Positions 8,679 to 16,577 of a stretch of DNA of 64,000 nt are shown piece after piece. Both the position numbers and the translations under genes were made by a program. Every line of letters begins with the position of its first letter. Positions within the stretch are counted from its first letter, which is position 1. The notes beneath the pieces are model-generated. The model saw only the letters and a list, made by a program, of their open reading frames with translations. It was not told the origin of the DNA and did not search any database. The DNA comes from Amylibacter sp. (GTDB lineage: Bacteria; Pseudomonadota; Alphaproteobacteria; Rhodobacterales; Rhodobacteraceae). The DNA is taken from the NCBI GenBank assembly GCA_021775355.1, contig JAJFHZ010000010.1, positions 124,001-188,000 on the forward strand, written 5' to 3'.

Positions 8679-10317
8679 GCGCGGTCTTCAGGGCGAATTG
8701 CAAAAGACGCAGGCAAACTATGTGCCTTTAAGTCCGGTTTCATTTTTGAAGCGGTCGGCAAAGATTTACCCTGATAGACTAGCAATATCTTACGGTGAGC
8801 GCCGTATCACTTACGGGGCGTTTTATAGCCGCGTTCGCCGTTTTGCCGCGGCATTGGCAGAGCTGGGTATAGATGTTGGCGATACGGTCTCGATCATTGC
8901 TCCAAATGTACCCGCACTATTAGAGGCGCATTATGCGGTGCCTACAATTGGTGCAGTTTTATCTGCGATCAATACAAGGTTGGATGCAGCCAATGTGGCG
9001 TTTATTCTGGAACACAGCACGTCAAAAGTTCTGCTAGTCGATGATGAATTTGCCGATTTGGCAGCAGAGGCTTTGCAGTTGTCAAAGACTAAGCCCCATA
9101 TCATCCGTATCGCGGATACTGCGATAGACCCCACGTTACAAATCAGCCCGGTAGAGTATGAAGATTTTCTGTCATTGGGCGATCCACATTTCGCATTGCA
9201 ATTGCCAAAGGACGAGTGGCAGCCGATTACACTGAATTATACATCCGGTACAACGGGTGACCCTAAAGGGGCGGTTTATAGCCATCGTGGCACCTATCTG
9301 AATGCCGTTGCCAATACGATCTCTTTCGGGATGACGGCTGATACCGTGTACCTATGGATCCTGCCGATGTTCCACTGCAATGGCTGGTCGCATACGTGGG
9401 CTGTAACTTTGGCAGGGGGCACTCATGTGTGCCTGCGCAGGGTTGCACCAGAGACGATATTTGAGCAGATCGCAAGCAAGGGGATTACACATACCTGTGC
9501 GGCCCCAATTGTAATGAATATGTTGATCCATGCCCCGGATGAGGTAAAAAAACGCCCTGCAAAAGTCATAAAAATCGCAACAGGAGGGGCGCCGCCACCC
9601 AGCACTGTGATTGCCGGTATGGAAGATATGGGGTTTGAAGTTGTACATCTTTACGGGTTAACCGAAACTTACGGGCCGGCAACAATTTGCGAAAAGCAGA
9701 ATGACTGGACGGGCTTGTCAAAAGAAGAAGTTGCATTGCGACTTGCACACCAAGGGCAAAGCCATCCATTGGTTGAGGATTATCAGATAGGCGACATCGA
9801 CAATTCAAAACCCGTTACGGCAGACGGCAATACTGTTGGTGAAATTCAAATCCGATCAAACACCATTATGATGGGTTATCATAATAATCCAAAGGCGACC
9901 AAAGCTGCCTTTGAAGGGGGCTGGTTTCATACCGGCGACTTGGCAGTGATGCACGCGGACGCGGCACTGGAGATCAAAGATCGTGCCAAGGACGTTATTA
10001 TTTCAGGTGGCGAGAATATATCCAGCATCGAAATAGAAGAGGTTTTGACCCGGAACCCGAAAATCCGCGAAGCGGCCGTGGTTGCGAAACCGGATGCAAA
10101 ATGGGGTGAAACACCTTGCGCTTTTGTTGAACTTTCCGAAGGCGCGGCCTGTGAGGCGCAAGAGGTCATTGGTTGGTGCCGCCAGAACATGGCCGGTTTC
10201 AAGGTTCCCAAGAATGTTGTATTCGGTGAATTGCCAAAGACCTCAACTGGCAAAATCAAGAAGTTTGTGTTGCGCGAACACGCTTGTAACCTTACTCCCA
10301 TATCTGAAAATAAATAG
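8665..10317 (+). CDS. AMP-dependent acyl-CoA synthetase (LvaE-like context)
   Basis: A roughly 550-residue ANL-superfamily ligase. Motifs are YTSGTTGDPKGAV (P-loop A3), YGLTETYGP (A5), GGWFHTGDLA (A7), IKDRAKDVIISGGENIS (A8 hinge) and KTSTGKIKK with the catalytic Lys near the C-terminus. I start at the ATG at 8665, with GAGG seven bases upstream; a GTG two codons earlier is possible. It overlaps DUF6285 by 14 nt. It resembles medium-chain fatty-acid/alkanoate CoA ligases and would activate the free acid that enters the operon's pathway, as LvaE does for levulinate. The chain length and substituents accepted cannot be read from sequence. Confidence 0.92.
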   Translation: MIGDKRGLQGELQKTQANYVPLSPVSFLKRSAKIYPDRLAISYGERRITYGAFYSRVRRFAAALAELGIDVGDTVSIIAPNVPALLEAHYAVPTIGAVLSAINTRLDAANVAFILEHSTSKVLLVDDEFADLAAEALQLSKTKPHIIRIADTAIDPTLQISPVEYEDFLSLGDPHFALQLPKDEWQPITLNYTSGTTGDPKGAVYSHRGTYLNAVANTISFGMTADTVYLWILPMFHCNGWSHTWAVTLAGGTHVCLRRVAPETIFEQIASKGITHTCAAPIVMNMLIHAPDEVKKRPAKVIKIATGGAPPPSTVIAGMEDMGFEVVHLYGLTETYGPATICEKQNDWTGLSKEEVALRLAHQGQSHPLVEDYQIGDIDNSKPVTADGNTVGEIQIRSNTIMMGYHNNPKATKAAFEGGWFHTGDLAVMHADAALEIKDRAKDVIISGGENISSIEIEEVLTRNPKIREAAVVAKPDAKWGETPCAFVELSEGAACEAQEVIGWCRQNMAGFKVPKNVVFGELPKTSTGKIKKFVLREHACNLTPISENK

Positions 10318-10363
10318 TATACAGAAAAATACAATCAGGCCTTGAAAGAAAAGGAATACCAAT

Positions 10364-11545
10364 ATGACAGATGTCGTTATTTTGAACGGTGCGCGTACCG
10401 CAATCGGCAGTTTTGGTGGCGCGCTAAAAGACTTTGCACCGACTGCATTAGGAACGCTTATTGCGGCAGAGGCGATTAAACGCGCGGGCATTTCGCCAAA
10501 TGATGTAGATCAAAGCTTTTTCGGCCATGTGATCCACACAGACACGATTGATGCGTATATTTCACGGGTTATTGCGGTGAACGCAGATGTTCCGATTACA
10601 TCGCCTGCGCTGACGGTGAACCGTCTTTGCGGTTCAGGCTTACAAGCGATTGTATCCGGCACGCAGGCGATCCGTGATGGCGATGCAAGCACTGCACTTT
10701 GCGGCGGTGTCGAGGTGATGTCGCGGGCGCCACATTCAACGCGGGATATGCGCTGGGGCAAACGGCTGGGCAATCCAGAGTTTAACGATATGTTGTTGGG
10801 CGCACTTTCCGATCCGTTTGGCCATGGCCATATGGGCATTACCGGGGAAAATCTAGCAGAAGAATATGATATTTCGCGCGAAGACCAGGATGCGTTTTCG
10901 CTTGAAAGTCATCACCGTGCCGAAACGGCCCAAAAGGCGGGTTACTTTGATAGTCAAATCATGCCCATTGAAAGCACAAAGCGTGGCAAGGTTACGGTAT
11001 TCGATAAGGATGAGCATATCCGGTATGGTGCTGTTGCCAGTGATTTCAGCGGTTTACGACCTGCATTTCGCAAGGATGGTACTGTGACTGCGGGTAATGC
11101 GTCAGGCATCAATGACGGTGCGGCAGCGGTTGTGTTGATGGATGCAAATAAAGCCAAAGAGAAAGGCTTGAAACCACGGGCAAGGATCACTGGCTACGCC
11201 CTTGGTGGGGTTGCACCTGAAGTAATGGGGGCGGGGCCAATCCCTGCGGTTAAACGGTTGCTGGCCAAAACCGGCCTGTCGGTTGATGACTTTGATGTCA
11301 TCGAGTCTAATGAAGCCTTTGCATCACAAGCATGTTCGGTCACAAAAGCACTGGGGCTTGACCCGGCAAAGGTCAACCCGAACGGTGGCGCGGTGGCTTT
11401 AGGCCATCCGGTTGGCGCAACCGGGACTATACTGATCGTAAAACTGATGGCCGAATTGGAACGCATTAACGGGCGTTACGGTTTGGCAACGATGTGTATC
11501 GGCGGCGGTCAGGGCATCGCAGTTGCGATTGAACGCATGGAATAG
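10364..11545 (+). CDS. Thiolase (acetyl-CoA acyltransferase/acetyltransferase)
   Basis: A 393-residue degradative-type thiolase. The nucleophilic Cys is Cys89 in NRLCGSG. The second active-site block is GHPVGATGT, and the acid/base Cys lies in MCIGGGQG near the C-terminus. The length and motifs are complete. It follows the CoA ligase by 46 bp with an AAGGAA ribosome-binding site. In this operon it would cleave the 3-ketoacyl-CoA produced from 3-hydroxyacyl-CoA, for example giving propionyl-CoA and acetyl-CoA if the input is a C5 acid. Substrate length is inferred; acetoacetyl-CoA thiolase activity is also possible. Confidence 0.93.
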   Translation: MTDVVILNGARTAIGSFGGALKDFAPTALGTLIAAEAIKRAGISPNDVDQSFFGHVIHTDTIDAYISRVIAVNADVPITSPALTVNRLCGSGLQAIVSGTQAIRDGDASTALCGGVEVMSRAPHSTRDMRWGKRLGNPEFNDMLLGALSDPFGHGHMGITGENLAEEYDISREDQDAFSLESHHRAETAQKAGYFDSQIMPIESTKRGKVTVFDKDEHIRYGAVASDFSGLRPAFRKDGTVTAGNASGINDGAAAVVLMDANKAKEKGLKPRARITGYALGGVAPEVMGAGPIPAVKRLLAKTGLSVDDFDVIESNEAFASQACSVTKALGLDPAKVNPNGGAVALGHPVGATGTILIVKLMAELERINGRYGLATMCIGGGQGIAVAIERME

Positions 11546-11558
11546 GAAAGATACAGAC

Positions 11559-12131
11559 GTGGCACAAATTTTCCTGGTCAGACACGGGCGGCCTGCACGG
11601 AATATGGATAGGTTTGATCCTGGCCTTTCTGAACAGGGGATACTGCATTCAAAAACCGTAGCGGCGTTTCTGGGGGCACGGAAAATCTCTGCAATTTATG
11701 CAAGTCCTTTAAAGCGCGCACGCCAGACCGCAGAACCGTTGGCGTTTGCCGCTGGTGTGGAGTTGACTTTGCATGACGGATTGGCTGAAGCCGACAGAAA
11801 TAATCATTACGTTTTTGCGGAAGATACAATGACTGACCCCATCGAATGGGCAAAATTCCAAAGTGATCCAATTGGTTATCTTGGCGGGAACCATGCAGAA
11901 TTTGTCACAACGGTACTGGATGCATTCCAAACCATTCGTAATGCAAATCATGCAGATAATGTGGTCATTTTTACCCACGCATTTCCGATCAACATTGTAT
12001 TGGCCGATGCGCTTGGGTTAGACGGGGTGTTAAATTTCATTCCGCATTACTGTTCAATATCACGGGTAAAAGCACTTAGCTTGAATGCAACAAAGGTTAT
12101 CAGTGTGAATGAGACAGCACATTTAGATTAG
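11559..12131 (+). CDS. Histidine phosphatase family protein
   Basis: A 190-residue phosphoglycerate-mutase-like phosphatase. The catalytic RHG is at residues 8-10 (FLVRHGRPA), the phosphate-binding Arg lies in SPLKRARQTAE, and the second His is in FTHAFPINIV. I start at the GTG at 11559, preceded by AGGAAAG; an upstream TTG would overlap the thiolase without a ribosome-binding site. It is the last intact gene of the operon. The substrate is unknown. In an operon with a predicted acyl-CoA kinase, a phosphatase acting on a phosphorylated intermediate or by-product is conceivable but unproven. Confidence 0.85.
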   Translation: MAQIFLVRHGRPARNMDRFDPGLSEQGILHSKTVAAFLGARKISAIYASPLKRARQTAEPLAFAAGVELTLHDGLAEADRNNHYVFAEDTMTDPIEWAKFQSDPIGYLGGNHAEFVTTVLDAFQTIRNANHADNVVIFTHAFPINIVLADALGLDGVLNFIPHYCSISRVKALSLNATKVISVNETAHLD

Positions 12132-12185
12132 AAATAGTATCGCACCTATAAGGCAACATAGCCAGTATAGAAAAGCAGGGGCGTT

Positions 12186-12360
12186 GTGGAAATAAGCGAA
12201 AAGACGGTTGTTGTAACGGGCGGGGCTGCGGGTATTGGCAAGGCACTTTGTGAACGGTTTGCACAAGAGGACGCAAAGCATGTTATTGGTATTGATCGCG
12301 CAAAGCGGGCACTGATTGATCAGCTTTCTACCATTGCGGCACAATTTAGCAACGGGCCCA
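12186..12360 (+). pseudogene. Truncated SDR oxidoreductase (N-terminal remnant)
   Basis: From a GTG at 12186 the frame encodes a clear SDR start: [20 protein letters not shown] with the TGGAAGIG cofactor motif, then a first beta-strand ending VIGID. SDR similarity stops after about 58 codons, at the edge of the repeat that begins at 12361. Beyond that the frame runs antisense through the LPLAT gene to a stop at 12504-12506. No NNAG or YxxxK segment follows, and I do not find the missing part beyond the right repeat. This gene once closed the upstream operon and was broken when the APE cluster's left border formed. Confidence 0.75.
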
Positions 12361-12439
12361 GTTCATTCGCCCCAGATATCAAAAAAATTAAACCAGTTGT
12401 TAGGGTTGCGACGACACATATCTTCAAGGGCCGTTGCAT
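12361..12439 (-). pseudogene. 5' stub of lolA-like gene (signal peptide region only)
   Basis: From the ATG at 12437-12439 the minus strand encodes [17 protein letters not shown] and then SGANELG, closely matching the signal peptide of the intact lolA-like gene at 24928 (MQRPISICIAVTLTTGL...SGANEQG). Similarity ends at the repeat border, after about 26 codons; the frame continues into unrelated sequence and stops at 12320. The stub overlaps the 3' end of the LPLAT gene in a different frame, exactly as the right-hand copy does. It is evidence that LPLAT was once followed directly by lolA. Confidence 0.85.
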
Positions 12440-12589
12440 AGTTTTGCGCCAGAGAAAGCGTTTGTTGTTTCCGATCGCTTCGCGGAACCTTGGACCCATC
12501 GTGTAACAATGAAAAGTTCGCTGCATATTTATCTTTTTCAAGCCATGTTGCTGCACTGAGAATAATCGGCACTTTGGCGGCCATGGCAG
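12361..12589. repeat. Left copy of 229-bp direct repeat flanking the APE cluster
   Basis: Aligns without gaps to 24850-25078 in the same orientation. I count 29 mismatches in 229 bp, about 87 percent identity. The repeat begins with the shared GTTCATTCGCCCCAGAT and ends with TTGGCGGCCATGGCAG. It holds the last 75 or so codons of the LPLAT gene and the first 26 codons of a lolA-like gene in another frame. On this side LPLAT is intact and lolA is the stub. Sequence outside the repeat is unrelated to that outside the right copy. Confidence 0.92.
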
Positions 12590-13274
12590 ACATATAGGGC
12601 GATGTCGGAACATCAATCGGATCTCCGAAGAATTGTACGGATACCTTTGCACGAACAGATTTGTCCGGTAAACGATCACCCAAAATCGCCACAAACTCAC
12701 CATTATCCAAGGCTTCGAATACCTCAATCATTGCCATTGGGCCATTGGCCAGTGAAATGACTTTATCGGCCATTTCCGTGTAAAGCTCGTCCAACATGGC
12801 GGTACTTTTCTGGGCATGGTTTGGATACATCAAGTAACGTACTGAAAGGCCGGGCAACTCTCGGTCTAATGCTCTGAGGGCCTCAAAGCTACCAAAATGG
12901 GCACCAAGCAACACCGCACCCCGCCCCTGCAAGACTAATTGACTGACCAATTCTTGACCTTCTGCTTCAATAGAAAACTGGTTAAGACCGCTGCTAAGCA
13001 GTCGGACGCGGTCCAAAAAAACATGACTGAAAGCCAATGCATGGCGTTGCCGTTCCAGCAATGTCGGTTCCCGATTTAGGATGCGACGCAGGTACTGAGC
13101 TGAAGCTTGTGTGGTAGATCGCCGTTTGTCCAATGCAAAGAACAGTGCGATCAACCATAAAAGGGGATTGACGATTTGTGATGGCGTTTTCTGCGCCAAA
13201 AACCGCATTAACCGCATTTGCCAAAGGGCCCCAGACTCTTTGGTGTCGGTCCAACTCGAAGCCGGTTCAGTCAC
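12363..13274 (-). CDS. LPLAT-superfamily acyltransferase of the APE cluster
   Basis: A 303-residue protein resembling lauroyl/myristoyl-type lysophospholipid acyltransferases (HtrB/LpxL-like). The catalytic HX4D-type region reads [16 protein letters not shown]. Other blocks are [19 protein letters not shown] and the C-terminal [15 protein letters not shown] start at the GTG at 13274, which overlaps the stop of the dehydratase gene (GTGACTGA); an upstream GTG at 13295 is also in frame. E. coli APE clusters have a glycosyltransferase-acyltransferase fusion (ApeJ); here the two activities are on separate genes. It probably acylates the lipid or sugar anchor of the polyene. Its last 75 codons lie in the left repeat. 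Confidence 0.82.
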   Translation of the reverse strand: MTEPASSWTDTKESGALWQMRLMRFLAQKTPSQIVNPLLWLIALFFALDKRRSTTQASAQYLRRILNREPTLLERQRHALAFSHVFLDRVRLLSSGLNQFSIEAEGQELVSQLVLQGRGAVLLGAHFGSFEALRALDRELPGLSVRYLMYPNHAQKSTAMLDELYTEMADKVISLANGPMAMIEVFEALDNGEFVAILGDRLPDKSVRAKVSVQFFGDPIDVPTSPYMSAMAAKVPIILSAATWLEKDKYAANFSLLHDGSKVPRSDRKQQTLSLAQNYATALEDMCRRNPNNWFNFFDIWGE

Positions 13275-13563
13275 GTGCTGCCCGCAATAGCACACGCGCT
13301 TTGGCTATAGTGTTTCCATCGGAAAGCCAGAGAAGGTTGGAAAATTTCTCTCCCTTTTCAAGATTGATTTCAAAGGATTGTAAGGGCCGCAACGGGCGCA
13401 AGAACTTCATTCGAAGAACAGTGTCAATTTCATAACCCGCCTCAATTAGATATTGCGCGGCAAAGCCAACAAGCACAGCCCCGGGTACAATCGGGTTTCC
13501 CGGAAAATGCCCATCCAGAAACCGGGCATTTTCCATAATTCCTTCCGAAAAGCTAAGTTGCAT
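13267..13563 (-). CDS. Hotdog-fold 3-hydroxyacyl-ACP dehydratase (ApeI/FabZ-like)
   Basis: A 98-residue single hotdog domain. The diagnostic FabA/FabZ stretch is GHFPGNPIVPGAVL with the catalytic His at residue 19. It is shorter than FabZ (about 140) but typical for the small ApeI-type dehydratases of APE clusters. It would dehydrate 3-hydroxyacyl-ACP to the trans-enoyl form with no enoyl reduction following, giving conjugated double bonds. It overlaps the LPLAT gene start by 8 nt, so the two are translationally coupled. A second dehydratase lies at 19757-20182, as is usual for these pathways. Confidence 0.85.
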   Translation of the reverse strand: MQLSFSEGIMENARFLDGHFPGNPIVPGAVLVGFAAQYLIEAGYEIDTVLRMKFLRPLRPLQSFEINLEKGEKFSNLLWLSDGNTIAKARVLLRAARD

Positions 13564-13593
13564 AAAATAGCCCCTTCACTATCGAAAAACCGG

Positions 13594-13998
13594 TTACTTC
13601 GATTGAAGATAAAACTTAATATCGTTATCAAGGTTAGTGACCCAACTATTGTATCTTTTATGAATAGTCTTTGTTTCCGGGTCATATCTCATGTTCTTCG
13701 AATCTTTGTAGGTAAATCTGTATTCCTTTGAATTAAAAAGAATATCTATTGCCACATAATGTTTTCCGCGAACAACTAGCGTTCCAACCAGTTTTCCATG
13801 TGCGACTTTCTTGAATTCCCACCCACGGTGTGCGCTCGCAGTTACAATAGCAGATTCGACATCTCTTGCGGACATGGCTTTACCACTGGCCGTAGCGACT
13901 TTGGAATATACAGTTTGAATAGATCTTGCCATAACGGGCTCGGCGAACATCGATGCTGTGAACACCGAAAAAATAAGCGTCAGAATAAATTTTTGCAT
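13594..13998 (-). CDS. Secreted small protein of unknown function in APE cluster
   Basis: A 134-residue protein with a clear Sec signal peptide (MQKFILTLIFSVFTASMFA, cleavage near AEPVMA). The mature part shows a pattern I associate with small bacterial periplasmic or lipoprotein families: a helix (DVESAIVTASAHRGWEFKK), beta strands around GKLVGTLVVRGKHYVAIDI, then YDPETKTIHKRYNSWVTNLDNDI. No lipobox Cys is present. An AAGGAGAAAC ribosome-binding site precedes the ATG. It sits between the glycosyltransferase and the dehydratase, on the same strand with short gaps. It may assist transport or assembly of the polyene in the envelope; this is only inferred from location and secretion. Confidence 0.8.
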   Translation of the reverse strand: MQKFILTLIFSVFTASMFAEPVMARSIQTVYSKVATASGKAMSARDVESAIVTASAHRGWEFKKVAHGKLVGTLVVRGKHYVAIDILFNSKEYRFTYKDSKNMRYDPETKTIHKRYNSWVTNLDNDIKFYLQSK

Positions 13999-14027
13999 AT
14001 GTTTCTCCTTAGTATACCCGTCTACAC

Positions 14028-14759
14028 TTAACGTATTAGGCCTAGCGAACGCAATAACCCTTTAGGTTGAAACCCCCGACTGATAAGGAAATATGATACA
14101 AGTCCGAATAGTCGAAGAAAGTCACGAAATGGGTCAAAATGACTGGGCCGTAGCACATACCCTTCATATCGCGCATCGATTGGCACATACTCAAAAAGCA
14201 CATTCAGTTCTGCGGCATACATCAGTATTGCGGTTTCAAACTTGAACCCTTCTGTTTGTTTCGCAGGAATATCGACTTTTTCCCACATCGATGCCGGATA
14301 CAACCGCATCCCGCATTGAGCATCCTTGATAATTCGACCGCAAGCCCAGCTAATGAAAAAGTTTCCAAATTTAATGCCCCTCCTGCGAGTCGCGGGCATT
14401 TGCGCCATCGCCCCTGATCGGTCCCCCAGTACAATGGAATCAAGGTGTTTTTTGGATCGATTTAAAAACAGTGGGATGTCGGTTGGATTATGCTGTTGAT
14501 CCGCATCTAACGTAATAACAAAGTCTGCACCTTGACCGAACGCAAGATCGAAACCTTCAACCAAACGGGCTCCTTTTCCCAGATTTTTCTTGTGGTGAAC
14601 AACCAATGCCCCTGACCCTGACAGAGTTTCCAAAGTACCGTCGGTAGAGCCATCGTCTATAACGATCACCCTATCAACATGGGGTATCGTTTCATCCACG
14701 ACTTTTCGAACTGTTAAAACTTCATTATGGGCGGGAATTAACGCGACTGTTTGTTTCAT
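14028..14759 (-). CDS. Family 2 glycosyltransferase (polyprenol-phosphate-mannose-synthase-like) of APE cluster
   Basis: A 243-residue GT-A fold enzyme. It opens VALIPAHNEVLTVRKVV, then VIVIDDGSTDGT and the metal-binding ITLDADQQHNP. A family signature CGRIIKDAQCGMRLY follows. Hydrophobic stretches at the C-terminus (LFGLVSYFLISRGF) suggest membrane association. In APE clusters such enzymes, fused to an acyltransferase in ApeJ, are thought to glycosylate the aryl head or build the lipid anchor. The acyltransferase half here is the separate LPLAT gene downstream. The sugar donor is unknown. Confidence 0.86.
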   Translation of the reverse strand: MKQTVALIPAHNEVLTVRKVVDETIPHVDRVIVIDDGSTDGTLETLSGSGALVVHHKKNLGKGARLVEGFDLAFGQGADFVITLDADQQHNPTDIPLFLNRSKKHLDSIVLGDRSGAMAQMPATRRRGIKFGNFFISWACGRIIKDAQCGMRLYPASMWEKVDIPAKQTEGFKFETAILMYAAELNVLFEYVPIDARYEGYVLRPSHFDPFRDFLRLFGLVSYFLISRGFQPKGLLRSLGLIR

Positions 14760-14775
14760 TCACAAATACCGGCAA

Positions 14776-15510
14776 TCATCTAACCGCAACATATTCTGAA
14801 AAACATCCTAAAAGAGTGTTGTGTTGTACATTGGAAAATCCAGCGAGTTTTAAATTTCGGATGACATCATCGACGTCAACCATTTGGTCCATCGAATCCC
14901 AATAATATTTCATCAACAGATATACGTTTTTGTCCCAAGTCAGAATTCCAGAAGCTATTGGGAGTATATATTTGAAGTAGGCCCGAAAGAAAAATCTGGG
15001 AAATGCACCTTTGGGCACCGTTACATCCATTATCAACGCAGTTCCACCGTCTTTCAAAACGCGGCGGAACTCTCGAAAACTATCCTCCAAATTGTCAACA
15101 TGGCGAAGTGCAAAACCCATCGTCAAAAAATCGAAACGTTCACTTTCGACAGGCAGGACTTCAGCCGTGGATTGGTGATGTATCGCAGGTACGGTTTTTT
15201 TTGACTCTTCAATCATACCCGCAGACGGTTCAACACACTCGATTTGATCTGCGTTATCCAGAATTTTCATCAATGCCCGCGCTACCTGTCCAGTCCCGGT
15301 AGCAACGTCCAACACGCGCATATTTGGCGTAACGCCATTGCGAAGAAGTGCTTCACGCCGATACCAGTCGCCGGAGCCGAACCAACCCCATTTGGCAATC
15401 GCCTCATAATGTGAAGCCGTGTCATCAAACACTTTTCGCAAGAATACCTGTTTTTCGGCAGGTGAACCATAGTAGCTCCCAGCCACGGTGGGTTTACTTC
15501 TGTTCTGCAT
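14776..15510 (-). CDS. Class I SAM-dependent methyltransferase (ApeB/UbiE-like) of APE cluster
   Basis: A 244-residue UbiE/COQ5-like methyltransferase. Motif I is VLDVATGTGQVA (about residues 66-77), with the acidic post-I region IECVEPSAGM and the later LKDGGTALIMDV. APE pigments usually carry a methyl group on the aromatic head, and E. coli ApeB is the matching methyltransferase; that role is inferred. It starts the leftward unit methyltransferase - GT2 - secreted protein - dehydratase - LPLAT, with 16-35 bp gaps. A 215-bp region separates it from the rightward PlsC-type gene, so divergent promoters are expected there. Confidence 0.87.
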   Translation of the reverse strand: MQNRSKPTVAGSYYGSPAEKQVFLRKVFDDTASHYEAIAKWGWFGSGDWYRREALLRNGVTPNMRVLDVATGTGQVARALMKILDNADQIECVEPSAGMIEESKKTVPAIHHQSTAEVLPVESERFDFLTMGFALRHVDNLEDSFREFRRVLKDGGTALIMDVTVPKGAFPRFFFRAYFKYILPIASGILTWDKNVYLLMKYYWDSMDQMVDVDDVIRNLKLAGFSNVQHNTLLGCFSEYVAVR

Positions 15511-15725
15511 TTTTTCAGGCCTCCAAAAATGGCGTGGTCAAAACTTGAGCAGGCCGTCAAATGTAACAAAAACGTTCCTTATTCCAAGAATAACAACGCG
15601 TCGAAGCCATGGAACTCGCTCTTAAGTTCCTGTATAGGGTTTCAAAGGCGAAAAACCGTTTCGTCAGCCACCCTAATGGCATGCAAAATGCGCTATTGCA
15701 AGATTGCCGAAAAGGAAAATATTGA

Positions 15726-16514
15726 ATGCTGACGGCAATGAACAATCGAACTTCAGACACACGAAGCACGTTGGAAAATGTGATGGCATTTATTAGAACA
15801 CGGGCCTTTGAAGGTTACGTATTCATCATGAGTTGCATGGTGGGTTTTCTGATAATTGTTTATTATCAGTGGACGAAAAAACCGAAACAGGTGCGCCGAA
15901 TACTGTGCTTTTGGTCAAGCTGCTTTATTTATGGTGCAAAGTTCATCTTAGGAGTAAAATTTATAATTGAAGGGCGAGAGAATATCCCCCCTGAGCCCGT
16001 TATTTTTATGGGTAACCATCAGACATACTGGGAATCTGTAGCCATGACAGTGCTTTTCCCTGACATCAATGTCGTGACAAAACGATCAGCCATGTCGATC
16101 CCGGTTTTTGGCTGGGGCTTGAAACATGCCCCGATGATCGCCGTAGATCGCGACACTCCCGGACAGAATATTCGTCATATTTTAAAAGATGGAAAAGCCT
16201 CGATCCGCGAAGGCCGAAGCATTTTGATTTTTCCTGAAGGATCACGTGTGCCACTTGGCGAAACTCGTCCATACGCACGTGGGTTCGAATTTTTATACAA
16301 AGCCTGCGGGGTAAAAGTTGTTCCGTTTGTAACAGACGCGGGTTTGGTGTGGCCGTCCGGATTTAAAACGAAAAAACCAGGAACGATAACGTTACGTTTT
16401 CTGCCAAGCATCGACAGTGGCAAAGCCCCAAATATTTTCGCGGCTGAGATTGAGAGCACAATCCGTCGCGAATTAAAAATTCTGGCCGCCAACACAAAGG
16501 GCGAAATTTCGTGA
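15726..16514 (+). CDS. PlsC-type 1-acylglycerol-3-phosphate acyltransferase homologue
   Basis: A 262-residue PlsC-domain protein with one N-terminal membrane segment (about residues 32-50, FIMSCMVGFLIIVYY). The acyltransferase motif reads NHQTYWESVAM, i.e. HX4E rather than the textbook HX4D. Motif III is LIFPEGSRVPLGE, and PMIAVDR corresponds to motif II. It is the only rightward gene in the APE cluster, convergent with the AMP ligase gene (63-bp gap). I use the ATG at 15726, with AAGGAAAA upstream; an ATG four codons later is possible. E. coli APE clusters also carry an extra acyltransferase (ApeD). It could add a second acyl chain to the polyene lipid. Confidence 0.85.
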   Translation: MLTAMNNRTSDTRSTLENVMAFIRTRAFEGYVFIMSCMVGFLIIVYYQWTKKPKQVRRILCFWSSCFIYGAKFILGVKFIIEGRENIPPEPVIFMGNHQTYWESVAMTVLFPDINVVTKRSAMSIPVFGWGLKHAPMIAVDRDTPGQNIRHILKDGKASIREGRSILIFPEGSRVPLGETRPYARGFEFLYKACGVKVVPFVTDAGLVWPSGFKTKKPGTITLRFLPSIDSGKAPNIFAAEIESTIRRELKILAANTKGEIS

Positions 16515-16577
16515 ACCCATGGAATTGAGCAACCTGCCCGCTCATACGCGTATTTATGCAATCGCACGTTTTAAAAT

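Noticed and set aside
12132..12185. A regulatory element between the phosphatase and the truncated SDR
   Set aside because: Only 54 bp with an ordinary ribosome-binding site; nothing else is visible.
12361..12589. The flanking repeats as an insertion sequence or attachment sites of an integrase element
   Set aside because: The repeats are coding fragments of the cluster's own genes, and no transposase or integrase lies between or beside them.
12320..12727. A 135-codon leftward frame inside the LPLAT gene
   Set aside because: It overlaps the intact LPLAT gene in another frame. Only its end (from 12439) is meaningful, as the lolA stub.
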